Positions 25,561 through 32,965 of a DNA stretch of 64,000 bases are shown in pieces. Made by a program: the position numbers and the translations under genes. The notes under the pieces were generated by a model. That model did not search any database, had not been told where the DNA came from, and saw nothing but the letters and a program-made list of their open reading frames with translations. The stretch's first letter is position 1. Each line of letters starts with the position of its first letter. This stretch comes from Paenibacillus segetis (lineage in GTDB: Bacteria; Bacillota; Bacilli; Paenibacillales; Paenibacillaceae), in assembly GCF_014639155.1 (NCBI RefSeq), contig NZ_BMFT01000001.1:992001-1056000 (forward strand), read 5' to 3'.

Positions 25561-25575
25561 ATGGACAATGATTAA
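25561..25575 (+). CDS. Four-codon upstream frame (attenuator uORF1, MDND)
   Basis: ATG GAC AAT GAT TAA with GAGAGG eight bases upstream. The stop codon touches the first base of RNA segment 1 (25575-25589). A ribosome held on it would therefore block segment 1. Too short to be a protein gene; proposed as a drug-sensing uORF. Confidence 0.5.
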   Translation: MDND

Positions 25576-25750
25576 CTAATCTATATTTTTATTTGAAATG
25601 AATAACTTCAAACTACAAAATATAGGGTTAGTCTATCATTTTTCATAAATCGGTTTTCACTTGAATGATCATGAATCTATTGGTGAAAAAGAACTTTTTC
25701 ATCGAAGTGAAAGACTAATCCTTCCGATTACGAATGGGGAGGATTTTTTT
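25575..25750 (+). promoter_or_regulatory. Candidate ribosome-controlled transcription attenuator of the ABC-F gene
   Basis: Four segments give mutually exclusive helices. 1:2 is 25575-25589 with 25617-25632 (15 bp, one bulge, one wobble). 2:3 is 25625-25634 with 25712-25721 (10 bp, one wobble). 3:4 is 25717-25725 with 25737-25745 (9 bp, one wobble) followed by seven T, a terminator. If segment 1 is free, 1:2 forms and 3:4 terminates; if a ribosome covers segment 1, 2:3 forms and transcription continues. A small GAAAAAG/CTTTTTC hairpin fills the 2-3 loop. Confidence 0.65.
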
Positions 25751-25805
25751 GTTCTCTCATAGAAATATTGATACTTTTTATCTGTAGGATAAAGGGGAGG
25801 AAGAA

Positions 25806-25859
25806 ATGAATAATTCAGACACTACCGTTACACATGTAATGCTCCGTATAAGTCGATAA
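25806..25859 (+). CDS. Leader peptide uORF2, 17 aa, upstream of the ABC-F gene
   Basis: Encodes MNNSDTTVTHVMLRISR with GGGGAGG six bases upstream of ATG. Codons 13-16 form the 5' arm of the helix that hides the ABC-F ribosome binding site. Layout matches erm-type leader peptides, but the peptide sequence itself is not one I recognise. Confidence 0.6.
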   Translation: MNNSDTTVTHVMLRISR

Positions 25860-25882
25860 TATCAATTAAACTTATACGGAGG
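25842..25882 (+). promoter_or_regulatory. SD-sequestering hairpin (translational attenuator) of the ABC-F gene
   Basis: Perfect 12-bp stem CTCCGTATAAGT (25842-25853) with ACTTATACGGAG (25870-25881), 16-nt loop. The 3' arm contains four of the five bases of the GGAGG ribosome site (25878-25882) that serves the ATG at 25890. A ribosome stalled in uORF2 would open it. Confidence 0.7.
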
Positions 25883-25889
25883 AATTAAC

Positions 25890-27368
25890 ATGTCAATGAT
25901 ACAAGTACAAGACTTAACTTTTTCTTATCCAAGCAGCTTTGACAATATTTTTGAAGGCGTAAACTTTCAGATTGATACGGATTGGAAACTTGGATTTATC
26001 GGTAGAAATGGACGAGGTAAAACAACATTCTTTAATTTGTTATTGGGGAATTATGAATATAGCGGAAAAATCACGTCTTCGGTGGATTTTAATTATTTTC
26101 CTTATCCTGTTTCAGATAAAAATAAGTATACCTATGAAATCCTTGCAGAAATTTGTCCCCAAGCAGAAGATTGGGAATTTCTTCGCGAAATATCCTATCT
26201 TGATGTTGATGCCGAGGTCATGTACAGACCATTTAGTACATTATCCAATGGAGAACAAACGAAGGTATTACTTGCCGCACTATTTTTGAATGAAGGCCAA
26301 TTTCTATTAATCGATGAGCCAACCAATCATTTAGACACCGATGCACGTAAGATAGTCTCAAATTATTTGAAGAAGAAAAAAGGGTTTATTTTAATTTCTC
26401 ACGACAGAATCTTTTTAGATGGATGCGTTGACCATATCCTGTCAATTAATAGAGCTAATATAGAAGTTCAAAGTGGTAACTATTCTTCATGGAAGTTAAA
26501 TTTTGATCGACAACAGGAACATGAAGAAGCAACGAATGAGCGTCTACAAAAAGACATCGGGAGATTAAAAGACTCCTCCAAGCGTTCTACAGGTTGGTCT
26601 CATCAAGTAGAAGCTTCTAAAAATGGGACAAGGAATTCGGGTTCTAAGTTAGACAAGGGGTTTGTCGGACATAAAGCGGCAAAGATGATGAAGAGAGCAA
26701 AGAACATTGAATCCAGGCAACAAAAAGCGATTGAGGAAAAGTCAAAACTGCTCAAAAATGTGGAAAAAACCGAGTCATTAAAATTAGAACCATTGGAATT
26801 TCAGGCAAAAGAATTGGTTGTTTTGGCTGATGTATCGATTCAGTATGATGATCAAATCGTGAATAAGCCAATTAGCTTTACCGTTGAACAAGGCGAGCGA
26901 ATTGTACTTGATGGGAAAAATGGAAGCGGAAAAAGCAGTATCTTAAAACTAATTTTAGGAAATCCGATACAACATACGGGCTCAATCAATTTAGGTTCTG
27001 GACTTATCATTTCTTATGTTCAGCAGGATACTTCTCATTTGAAGGGACAGCTATCAGATTTCATTGTAGAGCATGAGATTAATGAATCATTATTTAAATC
27101 GATCTTACGTAAGATGGATTTTGACCGAATACAATTTGAGAAAGATATATCGCATTATTCTGGTGGACAAAAGAAAAAGCTGCTTATAGCCAAAAGTTTA
27201 TGTGAAGAAGCTCATTTATATATTTGGGATGAACCTTTAAATTTTATTGATCTTTATTCACGTATGCAGATTGAAGAGCTTATTCAAGATTTTAATCCCA
27301 CCATGGTTATTGTGGAGCATGATCTGGCTTTTCAACAAACCATTGCAACCAAAACGATATATATGTAA
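25890..27368 (+). CDS. Lsa-type ABC-F ribosomal protection protein
   Basis: 492 residues, two ABC domains and no membrane segments. Domain 1 has GRNGRGKTT (38-46), LSNGEQTK signature and LLIDEPTNHLD; domain 2 has DGKNGSGKSS, SGGQKKK and IWDEPLNFID. Between them is a charged linker (about 200-310) that reaches the ribosomal exit-site region. The start region (TDWKLGFIGRNGRGKTT, then FNYFP) resembles the Lsa group, which protects against lincosamides, streptogramin A and pleuromutilins. The drug spectrum is inferred. The elaborate leader also argues for a ribosome-targeting role. Confidence 0.87.
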   Translation: MSMIQVQDLTFSYPSSFDNIFEGVNFQIDTDWKLGFIGRNGRGKTTFFNLLLGNYEYSGKITSSVDFNYFPYPVSDKNKYTYEILAEICPQAEDWEFLREISYLDVDAEVMYRPFSTLSNGEQTKVLLAALFLNEGQFLLIDEPTNHLDTDARKIVSNYLKKKKGFILISHDRIFLDGCVDHILSINRANIEVQSGNYSSWKLNFDRQQEHEEATNERLQKDIGRLKDSSKRSTGWSHQVEASKNGTRNSGSKLDKGFVGHKAAKMMKRAKNIESRQQKAIEEKSKLLKNVEKTESLKLEPLEFQAKELVVLADVSIQYDDQIVNKPISFTVEQGERIVLDGKNGSGKSSILKLILGNPIQHTGSINLGSGLIISYVQQDTSHLKGQLSDFIVEHEINESLFKSILRKMDFDRIQFEKDISHYSGGQKKKLLIAKSLCEEAHLYIWDEPLNFIDLYSRMQIEELIQDFNPTMVIVEHDLAFQQTIATKTIYM

Positions 27369-27370
27369 TT

Positions 27371-27402
27371 AAATTTGAAAACTTGAAGATCAAATTTTTT
27401 TT
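27371..27402 (+). terminator. Terminator of the ABC-F gene
   Basis: AAATTTGA pairs with TCAAATTT around an 11-nt loop, then eight T. It begins two bases after the stop codon. Confidence 0.65.
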
Positions 27403-27434
27403 CAAAATGAGATTAAAAATTTCAGTAAGAAAAA

Positions 27435-27465
27435 CCCCCGCTAGATTTGAAATCTGGCGGGGGTT
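27435..27465 (-). terminator. Terminator of the tRNA-Ala/tRNA-Lys unit
   Basis: Minus-strand stem CCCCCGC-CAGATTT-C-AAATCTA-GCGGGGG followed by TTTTTCTT. Almost identical to the DUF1540 terminator at 24097. Confidence 0.85.
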
Positions 27466-27504
27466 TTCTTAAGGAAGATCTAGATTTTGGGTTTCTTTCG
27501 ATGA

Positions 27505-27577
27505 TGGATTGTCAGGGGCTCGAACCCTGGACCTGCCGATTAAGAGTCGGCTGCTCTACCAACTAAGCTAACAATCC
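27505..27577 (-). tRNA. tRNA-Lys (anticodon CTT)
   Basis: 73-nt cloverleaf on the minus strand. Acceptor GGATTGT/ACAATCC, D-arm GCTT...GAGC, anticodon stem GCCGA/TCGGC with loop CTCTTAA (CTT), T-arm CAGGG-TTCGAGC-CCCTG, discriminator A. The 3' CCA is not encoded. Confidence 0.95.
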
Positions 27578-27597
27578 TTATCAATATGAAGTCCTCA

Positions 27598-27673
27598 TGG
27601 TGGAGAATAGGGGGCTCGAACCCCTGACCTCTTCGCTGCCAGCGAAGCGCTCTCCCAGCTGAGCTAATTCCCC
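27598..27673 (-). tRNA. tRNA-Ala (anticodon GGC)
   Basis: 76 nt with encoded CCA. Acceptor GGGGAAT/ATTCTCC, D-arm GCTC...GAGC, anticodon stem CTTCG/CGAAG with loop CTGGCAG (GGC), T-arm AGGGG-TTCGAGC-CCCCT. Upstream partner of tRNA-Lys in one transcript. Confidence 0.95.
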
Positions 27674-27694
27674 GTGAAAAAACGTTGCTTAAGT

Positions 27695-27724
27695 ATTATA
27701 CAAAATAAGTAGCTAATAATGCAA
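27695..27724 (-). promoter_or_regulatory. Promoter of the tRNA unit
   Basis: On the minus strand TTGCAT (27719-27724), 18-bp spacer, TATAAT (27695-27700), about 22 bases before tRNA-Ala. Confidence 0.75.
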
Positions 27725-27786
27725 GAGAAAATTTTGGGCTTGTAAAAGGAGAGGAACAGTAATGTGATTTTTACAAATTAGCCAAT

Positions 27787-27815
27787 AAGAGGATGCCAGC
27801 GAGGGGCATCCTCTT
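27787..27815. terminator. Terminator beyond the flavoprotein pseudogene
   Basis: Perfect 11-bp stem AAGAGGATGCC with GGCATCCTCTT, 7-nt loop. It lies just past the minus-strand pseudogene; T tracts are short. Confidence 0.6.
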
Positions 27816-27852
27816 AAATGCAAAGCTCTTCCAATCTTCATTGTTTATTTAG

Positions 27853-28520
27853 CTACTGTTTCATATTGATGGCTGCATTTTCACCAGCGATACGTCCAGA
27901 GTTCCAAGCAAAGCCAGTTGCCAAACCTTCAAAAGTAGGGCAGCTTGTGATATTACCATAGAATCCGGCCGCATCGTTACCTACAACGTACAAGCCTGGG
28001 ATAGGTTTAAGATTCTCATCTGTTGCTTGTAGTTTTTCGTTAACGCGTACGCCACCAAGTGTGCCTAGGTTACTAATTTGCATTTTGATTGCGTAGAAAG
28101 GTCCTTCTTTTACTTCATAAACCAAGCTTTTTTCGCTTTTTCCTAAAGGATCTTCCTTTGTTTGTACGGCTTTATTGTACTCTTCTACCTAGAAGTAAGA
28201 CGATCAGATTCCATATCCAAGTTTTTAGCTAATTCTTCTAAAGTGTCACCTTTCGTGATAATTCCTTGTTTCACACCTTCTTCAGCTACTGCAGTGAAGT
28301 CACCGGGTTCCATGTTAGGACCACCAACAGCGGTATCCATTGTTAATGTTTTACCATCTGTATAGCTTTTCAGTGTATTGGTATCAACTAAGATATAGTA
28401 GACACCGCCTACAGATTAACCTGCGTTTGATGTTTGAGCCGTATCCCATACAAGTTCTTCATTTGCGTAGCGATTATCAGATTGATCGATCCACATTAAG
28501 GGAGAACGAGTGATTCGATT
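27853..28520 (-). pseudogene. Remnant of an FAD-dependent fumarate reductase/flavocytochrome-type protein
   Basis: Only the C-terminal third of an FAD-binding flavoprotein is left. Reading leftwards: a segment NRYANEELVWDTAQTSNAG runs into an in-frame stop (near 28416-28418). It is followed in frame by SVGGVYYILVDTNTLKS and GDFTAVAEEGVKQGIITKGD, then a frameshift near 28185, and finally VEEYNKAVQTKEDPLG...GGVRVNEKLQ...PIPGLYVVGNDAAG and CPTFEGLATGFAWNSGRIAGENAA. The last blocks are the FAD-binding end of the family. The N-terminal FAD and substrate domains are absent. It is a decayed gene, not functional. Confidence 0.8.
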
Positions 28521-28545
28521 CTCATGTATTACTCTTGTTACTCTC

Positions 28546-28698
28546 TTTCATACTTATCTATTCTACCAAGGAAAACATAGTCAGAACAATATACATGCTC
28601 TCCATTTGGAATCGTTATGAGCGGCTCTTTAATAATTCGATTCTGGAGGTTCACATCGATTGTGTGGATGCTAGTCCATGTATAGTAGATGTTTTTGT
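28546..28698 (-). other. Unassigned coding-like stretch behind the LysR gene
   Basis: On the minus strand an open stretch reads ...LNKNIYYTWTSIHTIDVN then LQNRIIKEPLITIPNGEHVY and ends in FLGRIDKYERE before a TAA (28546-28548). It has no start of its own and partly overlaps the end of the LysR gene in another frame. It could be a remnant of a deleted gene or chance. I do not assign a function. Confidence 0.25.
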
Positions 28699-29589
28699 TT
28701 AAAGGGAGGTTTCGACCATGCTCTTCTTTAGTAAATGGACAAAGTTCTGAGCAGACTTAGATAAGTAATGATTCTTCAACCATATGATTCCGACCGAAGA
28801 AGACAATGTAGTGCTCGAGATTTTATAACTCTGTATAGGATATCCTTTATGACGTTTAAGTATAGTTTCTGGAACGATAGACGCGCCAAAGCCAGATGAG
28901 ACTAGATCCATCAAAAGCGTAATATCGGAGCATTCACTAACTATATTGGGATGTAGCTGAAACCGAGAAAATGCTTCCGTGATTAAATAGTGCACCCCAA
29001 GCCCTTCGGTACTCGGCAAAATGAGTGGAAAGTGTTGAATATCAGCAAGGGAAACTTCATGATCAAATGCCTTCTGTAGTGTGGAAGTAATAAAGTAAAA
29101 AGGTTCTGTATGAAGATGAAGCACGGAGAAATGCTCCAACTCAAGTGGTAATCGAATGATAGCCAGCTCGACTGCGCGGTCTCTGACCAATCTACAAAGG
29201 TGGGAAGATTCATTTTGCTGAATTTTGTAGGTTACCTTAGGGTAATGTTCCTGAAATTGATGAAGTAATCCGGGTAACTCAACGACAGAGAACGTATTGA
29301 TGCCGAGCGTTAATCTTCCGTTTATCCCGTTTCCGACTTCCTTAACTTCCATTTTGGCTTCTTCCATTAGCTGAGTCATTTGCAAAGCATATTTATATAA
29401 AGCTTTTCCAGCTTCCGTTACTTCTAGAAACTTCCCGCTTCGTTCAATTAGCTTTGAACCAAGTTCCTCTTCCATTGTTTTTAATTGCTGGCTTAACGGA
29501 GGTTGACTGATATGGAGCCTTTCAGCAGCAGCGGAGATTTTTCTTTCTTCAACTATAGCTATGAAATATCGCAGCTGTCTTATGTCCAT
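28699..29589 (-). CDS. LysR-family transcription regulator
   Basis: 296 residues. N-terminal winged helix MDIRQLRYFIAIVEERKISAAAERLHISQPPLSQQLKTMEEELG is textbook LysR; the rest (about 90-296) is a periplasmic-binding-like ligand domain. The ATG at 29589 is chosen for the MDIRQLRYF start; a GTG four codons upstream lies close to AAAGG and is possible. It is divergent from the twin amidohydrolases and shares a 127-base promoter region with a long inverted repeat. It may also have regulated the decayed flavoprotein gene downstream. Confidence 0.9.
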   Translation of the reverse strand: MDIRQLRYFIAIVEERKISAAAERLHISQPPLSQQLKTMEEELGSKLIERSGKFLEVTEAGKALYKYALQMTQLMEEAKMEVKEVGNGINGRLTLGINTFSVVELPGLLHQFQEHYPKVTYKIQQNESSHLCRLVRDRAVELAIIRLPLELEHFSVLHLHTEPFYFITSTLQKAFDHEVSLADIQHFPLILPSTEGLGVHYLITEAFSRFQLHPNIVSECSDITLLMDLVSSGFGASIVPETILKRHKGYPIQSYKISSTTLSSSVGIIWLKNHYLSKSAQNFVHLLKKSMVETSL

Positions 29590-29611
29590 CCTTGAACACA
29601 CACCTTTCTTG

Positions 29612-29659
29612 TATATGAAAAAAATAAGAAAAACAATTTATTTTAATATTTTTCATATA
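29612..29659. promoter_or_regulatory. Long inverted repeat, candidate LysR operator
   Basis: TATATGAAAAA (29612-29622) and TTTTTCATATA (29649-29659) are perfect 11-bp arms separated by 26 AT-rich bases, in the divergent region between the LysR gene and its presumed target. The span of about 48 bp fits a LysR tetramer site. Confidence 0.5.
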
Positions 29660-29715
29660 GCAATTTCCATGTTAGCATATTTGTATTGAAGAAAAAAGGA
29701 GTGGTATGGAAAGTG

Positions 29716-30936
29716 ATGGAAACAGCATACTGGTTAACAAATGTCGCATTAGAAACTGGCTACCACTTTGAAAATGGTGAAGTTATCGGGACTGAAACAG
29801 ATAGCTTCCATATACAAATTGTAGATGGACTCATAGTAGACATAATTCCGGCGAATAAACCCATTGCAACGAATTTACCTATACATGATGCCAATCATTA
29901 CTTATTACTTCCATCCTTCAGAGATATGCACATTCATCTTGATAAAACCTACTATGGAGGTCCATGGAAAGCACCAACGATTGCTACTAAGGGAATTATG
30001 ACCAGGTTGGAGGAAGAGACAGAATTACTTCCGCGTCTACTGCCTGTTGCCCAAGAAAGAGCTGCAAAATTACTGGATTTGCTGCTGCGATCTGGTTCAA
30101 CACACATTCGTACGCATTGCAATGTTGATCCGGCGATTGGTTTGAAGAATTTAGAAGCGATCCTGCGAGTAGTGGAAGCTTATCAAGAAAAAGCTTCTGT
30201 AGAAGTTGTGGCCTTCCCGCAACACGGATTATTACGCAGCAATTCTGTGGCCCTGGTTAGAGAAGCATTACACAATGGGGCCTCATTCGTCGGAGGTGTT
30301 GATCCAGCATCGATTGACCAAGACATAGAGAAGTCTTTACAAAAGGTAATGGAGCTTGCGGTAGAAGCAAATGCAAATATTGACCTTCATATACATGATC
30401 CAGGTCATCTTGGTATATTCACGTTCAAGCGTCTGGCTTACTTAACGGAGCAGGCTGGCTGGCAAGGGAGGGTCACCATAAGCCATGCATTGGCCTTTAC
30501 CGACATTTCATCTCAAGAAGCAGGTGAAGTAGCAGAGCTGTTGGCACATCAGGGAATATCAATTACATCATCAGTTCCGATTGGAAGGACGATACCGATT
30601 CCTTTACTTCATGACAAGGGAGTGGAGATATCCCTAGGTGATGATAGTATTACGGATCATTGGTCTCCATTCGGAAAAGGAGATAGCTTGGAGAAAGCGG
30701 GCGTATTAGCGGAACGATTCGGGCTCATTGACGAACGTTCTTTAGGGCAAACCCTGGGGTATATTACTGGAGGCATAACACCTTTAAATAATGAGGGTCA
30801 ACGTATGTGGCCTAATGTAGGTGACAATGCAGATTTCGTGCTAGTTGATGCGACCTGCTCAGCTGAAGCTGTTGCTAGGAGAGCAAGAAGAATCGCTGTT
30901 TTGTTTAAAGGAAACCTCGTTGCGGGTTCACTATAA
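29716..30936 (+). CDS. Cytosine-deaminase-like amidohydrolase, copy 1
   Basis: 406-residue metal-dependent hydrolase of the CodA-like amidohydrolase group. Metal and active-site residues are visible: HxH in DMHIHLDKT, THIRTHCNVD, AFPQHGLLR, DLHIHDPGH, SHALAF and the late Asp in LGDDSITDHWSP. Start at ATG 29716 (METAYWLTN) matches the length and start of the tandem paralog at 30963; AAGGAG lies about 14 bases upstream, and a GTG one codon earlier is possible. Substrate unknown; relatives act on cytosine, isoguanine-type or hydantoin-like rings. Controlled probably by the divergent LysR gene. Confidence 0.8.
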   Translation: METAYWLTNVALETGYHFENGEVIGTETDSFHIQIVDGLIVDIIPANKPIATNLPIHDANHYLLLPSFRDMHIHLDKTYYGGPWKAPTIATKGIMTRLEEETELLPRLLPVAQERAAKLLDLLLRSGSTHIRTHCNVDPAIGLKNLEAILRVVEAYQEKASVEVVAFPQHGLLRSNSVALVREALHNGASFVGGVDPASIDQDIEKSLQKVMELAVEANANIDLHIHDPGHLGIFTFKRLAYLTEQAGWQGRVTISHALAFTDISSQEAGEVAELLAHQGISITSSVPIGRTIPIPLLHDKGVEISLGDDSITDHWSPFGKGDSLEKAGVLAERFGLIDERSLGQTLGYITGGITPLNNEGQRMWPNVGDNADFVLVDATCSAEAVARRARRIAVLFKGNLVAGSL

Positions 30937-30962
30937 TTTTACTACAGAAAGGTAGATGGCTG

Positions 30963-32183
30963 ATGAGATCTTCATTTTGGTTAACAAACGCTCGATTAGA
31001 GAATGGCTATCATTTTGAGAATGAAGTCATAATGGGCACTAAGACTGATTGCTACCATCTGTTCATTGAGGATGGAAAAATTGCGAGAATATTGCCCTCT
31101 AGTGACATCATTACAGATGACCTTCCAAAAAAAGATGTTAAAGGGTTATTGCTGCTTCCATCGTTCACGGAAAAACACTGTCATTTGGATAAAACGTTGC
31201 TGGGTGACCGATGGCGTGCAGTAACACCTGCAAATACGATTTTTGAACGATTTGAAATAGAGAAAGAAGTGCTGTCTTCGTTGGAGACATCTACCCAAGA
31301 ACGTGCAGAAAGATTACTGGATCATTATTTGAAATCAGGAGTTACCCATGTTCGTACACATGTGGATATTTATCCCGAGGTTGGATTGAAGAATTTAGAA
31401 GAGGTTCAACAAGCTTTGCAAACATTTGAAGGAAAGTTGTCTTATGAAATAGTCGCTTTTCCGCAACACGGTTTACTGCGCTCGAAGGCAAAAAATCTAA
31501 TACAAGAAGCCCTTCGCCATGGAGCAAGCTTAGTAGGTGGTGTTGATCCTGCTACAGTAGATGGTGATATTGAAGCTTCACTGCAAGAAATGGTTGAGCT
31601 TGCTGCGCAAAGCAATGTTGGAATCGATTTGCATTTACATGATGCCGATCATCTAGGTATATTTACTATAAAAAGACTGGCGCAGCTAACAAAAGAAGCG
31701 GGTCTCCAAGGCAAGGTTGCCATAAGTCACGCATTTGGACTTGGGGATATCTCGGGGGCTCAAGCAGAAGGCATGGCAGAACTATTAGCTGATGCAGGGA
31801 TATCCATAATTACAAGTGTACCAATTAACCGTAAGTTCCCACCTGTTGGCTTGTTGCACGCAAGAGGAGTATCTGTGGCGCTCGGATGTGATAATATATT
31901 TGATGTTTGGTCACCTTTTGGAAATGGTGATATCTTGGAACGAGCGGGGCGTTTAGCGGAAGTATCAAGATGGGCAGATGAGAGTTCATTAGCTCAGACA
32001 CTACATTTTATTACGGGCGGGCAGACACCACTCAATCCTGAAGGACAACAAATCTGGCCGCGAGTTGGAAACGATGCAAGTCTCGTATTTGTTGAGGCAT
32101 CTTGTTCTGCTGAAGTCATTGCGAGAAGATCGAAATCAGTAGCTACGATGTTCAAAGGAAAGATTGTTTCAGGTGCAATTTAA
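30963..32183 (+). CDS. Cytosine-deaminase-like amidohydrolase, copy 2
   Basis: 406 residues, a diverged paralog of the preceding gene (same length, similar order of motifs: EKHCHLDKT, THVRTHVD, AFPQHGLLR, DLHLHDADH, SHAFGLG, GCDNIFDVWSPFG). All metal ligands appear conserved, so both copies are probably active but may differ in substrate. It follows copy 1 by 26 bases and ends at a strong terminator. Confidence 0.8.
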   Translation: MRSSFWLTNARLENGYHFENEVIMGTKTDCYHLFIEDGKIARILPSSDIITDDLPKKDVKGLLLLPSFTEKHCHLDKTLLGDRWRAVTPANTIFERFEIEKEVLSSLETSTQERAERLLDHYLKSGVTHVRTHVDIYPEVGLKNLEEVQQALQTFEGKLSYEIVAFPQHGLLRSKAKNLIQEALRHGASLVGGVDPATVDGDIEASLQEMVELAAQSNVGIDLHLHDADHLGIFTIKRLAQLTKEAGLQGKVAISHAFGLGDISGAQAEGMAELLADAGISIITSVPINRKFPPVGLLHARGVSVALGCDNIFDVWSPFGNGDILERAGRLAEVSRWADESSLAQTLHFITGGQTPLNPEGQQIWPRVGNDASLVFVEASCSAEVIARRSKSVATMFKGKIVSGAI

Positions 32184-32243
32184 TCTCAGTGTTGTATACC
32201 TTTAATTTATCAGTCGGATAAATGGATAGCATAGATTACAACC

Positions 32244-32287
32244 AAAATGGTAGGTCAAGGTGTATATCCTTGCCTGCCATTTTTTTG
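32244..32287 (+). terminator. Terminator of the amidohydrolase pair
   Basis: AAAATGGTAGGTCAAGG pairs with CCTTGCCTGCCATTTT (one wobble or bulge), then seven T. Confidence 0.8.
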
Positions 32288-32334
32288 ATTGATGTAATTA
32301 CAGTAAAGTTAGACAAAGCCGATAATTGTTAACA

Positions 32335-32665
32335 AATGGAATAGAAGCGTTAGAGCAGGCGGGGAAGGAGCCCGATATTATTCTGCTCGACATCAACATG
32401 CCTGCGATGGATGGACTTGGGGTATGTACAATCATCAGAAATCATGTTTCATTCTATTCCTGACAGCAAAGGTTGAGGATGCTGATAAGATTAATGGCTT
32501 TCGCGTGGGTGGCGATGACTATATAGTGAAGCCGTTCTCCATAGAAGAACTTGGTGCAAGAGTTGCAGCTCATTTGCGTCGAGAGATGCGAAATCAAACC
32601 AAATCGAAGGTAATCTTTGCGGGTGATTTGGTGATTCTTAGGTGCTGTTGGGATGTTCTTCAGTA
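32335..32665 (+). pseudogene. Response-regulator remnant (OmpR-type receiver)
   Basis: Pieces of a receiver domain in two frames: [18 protein letters not shown] then [18 protein letters not shown], and after a frameshift near 32455 [38 protein letters not shown]. The start of the receiver and the whole DNA-binding domain are missing. It resembles regulators of peptide-antibiotic ABC systems. Confidence 0.75.
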
Positions 32666-32669
32666 GAAT

Positions 32670-32875
32670 CAGTGGCAATATAGCGGTTGGTTACATGATA
32701 CCACTCGTTTATTATGTGTTTAATATAGGGGGGAAGAAGTAAGTATCTTGGAAAGTTCTATCTATTTTCGATGGTCAAAGAGAGTTTTGAAGAGAAGTAT
32801 TGGCTTATGGGTACTGCGATTTTGCTGGTTGTTGTCACTTTGTTAATTCAAACTGTGATTAGAAGGGTGAGATAA
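32670..32875 (+). pseudogene. 3' remnant of an ABC transporter permease
   Basis: SGNIAVGYMIPLVYYVFNIGGKK continues after a one-base frameshift near 32740 as KYLGKFYLFSMVKES then FEEKYWLMGTAILLVVV and ends QTVIRRVR. Two membrane-type helices and the basic end are typical of ABC-2/FtsX-type permeases. Together with the response-regulator piece it looks like the scar of a two-component/ABC resistance locus. Confidence 0.55.
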
Positions 32876-32965
32876 GGAAGAAAAAACATAAATGAGAAGG
32901 TATTTTATACAAATTCGTCGAAATTTCCAATTATCGTAAAACCTACATTTTAGGAGGTATATATT

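Noticed and set aside
28162..28365. Plus-strand frame opposite the flavoprotein remnant
   Set aside because: The minus strand gives clear homologous protein segments in pieces, so the plus frame is a shadow.
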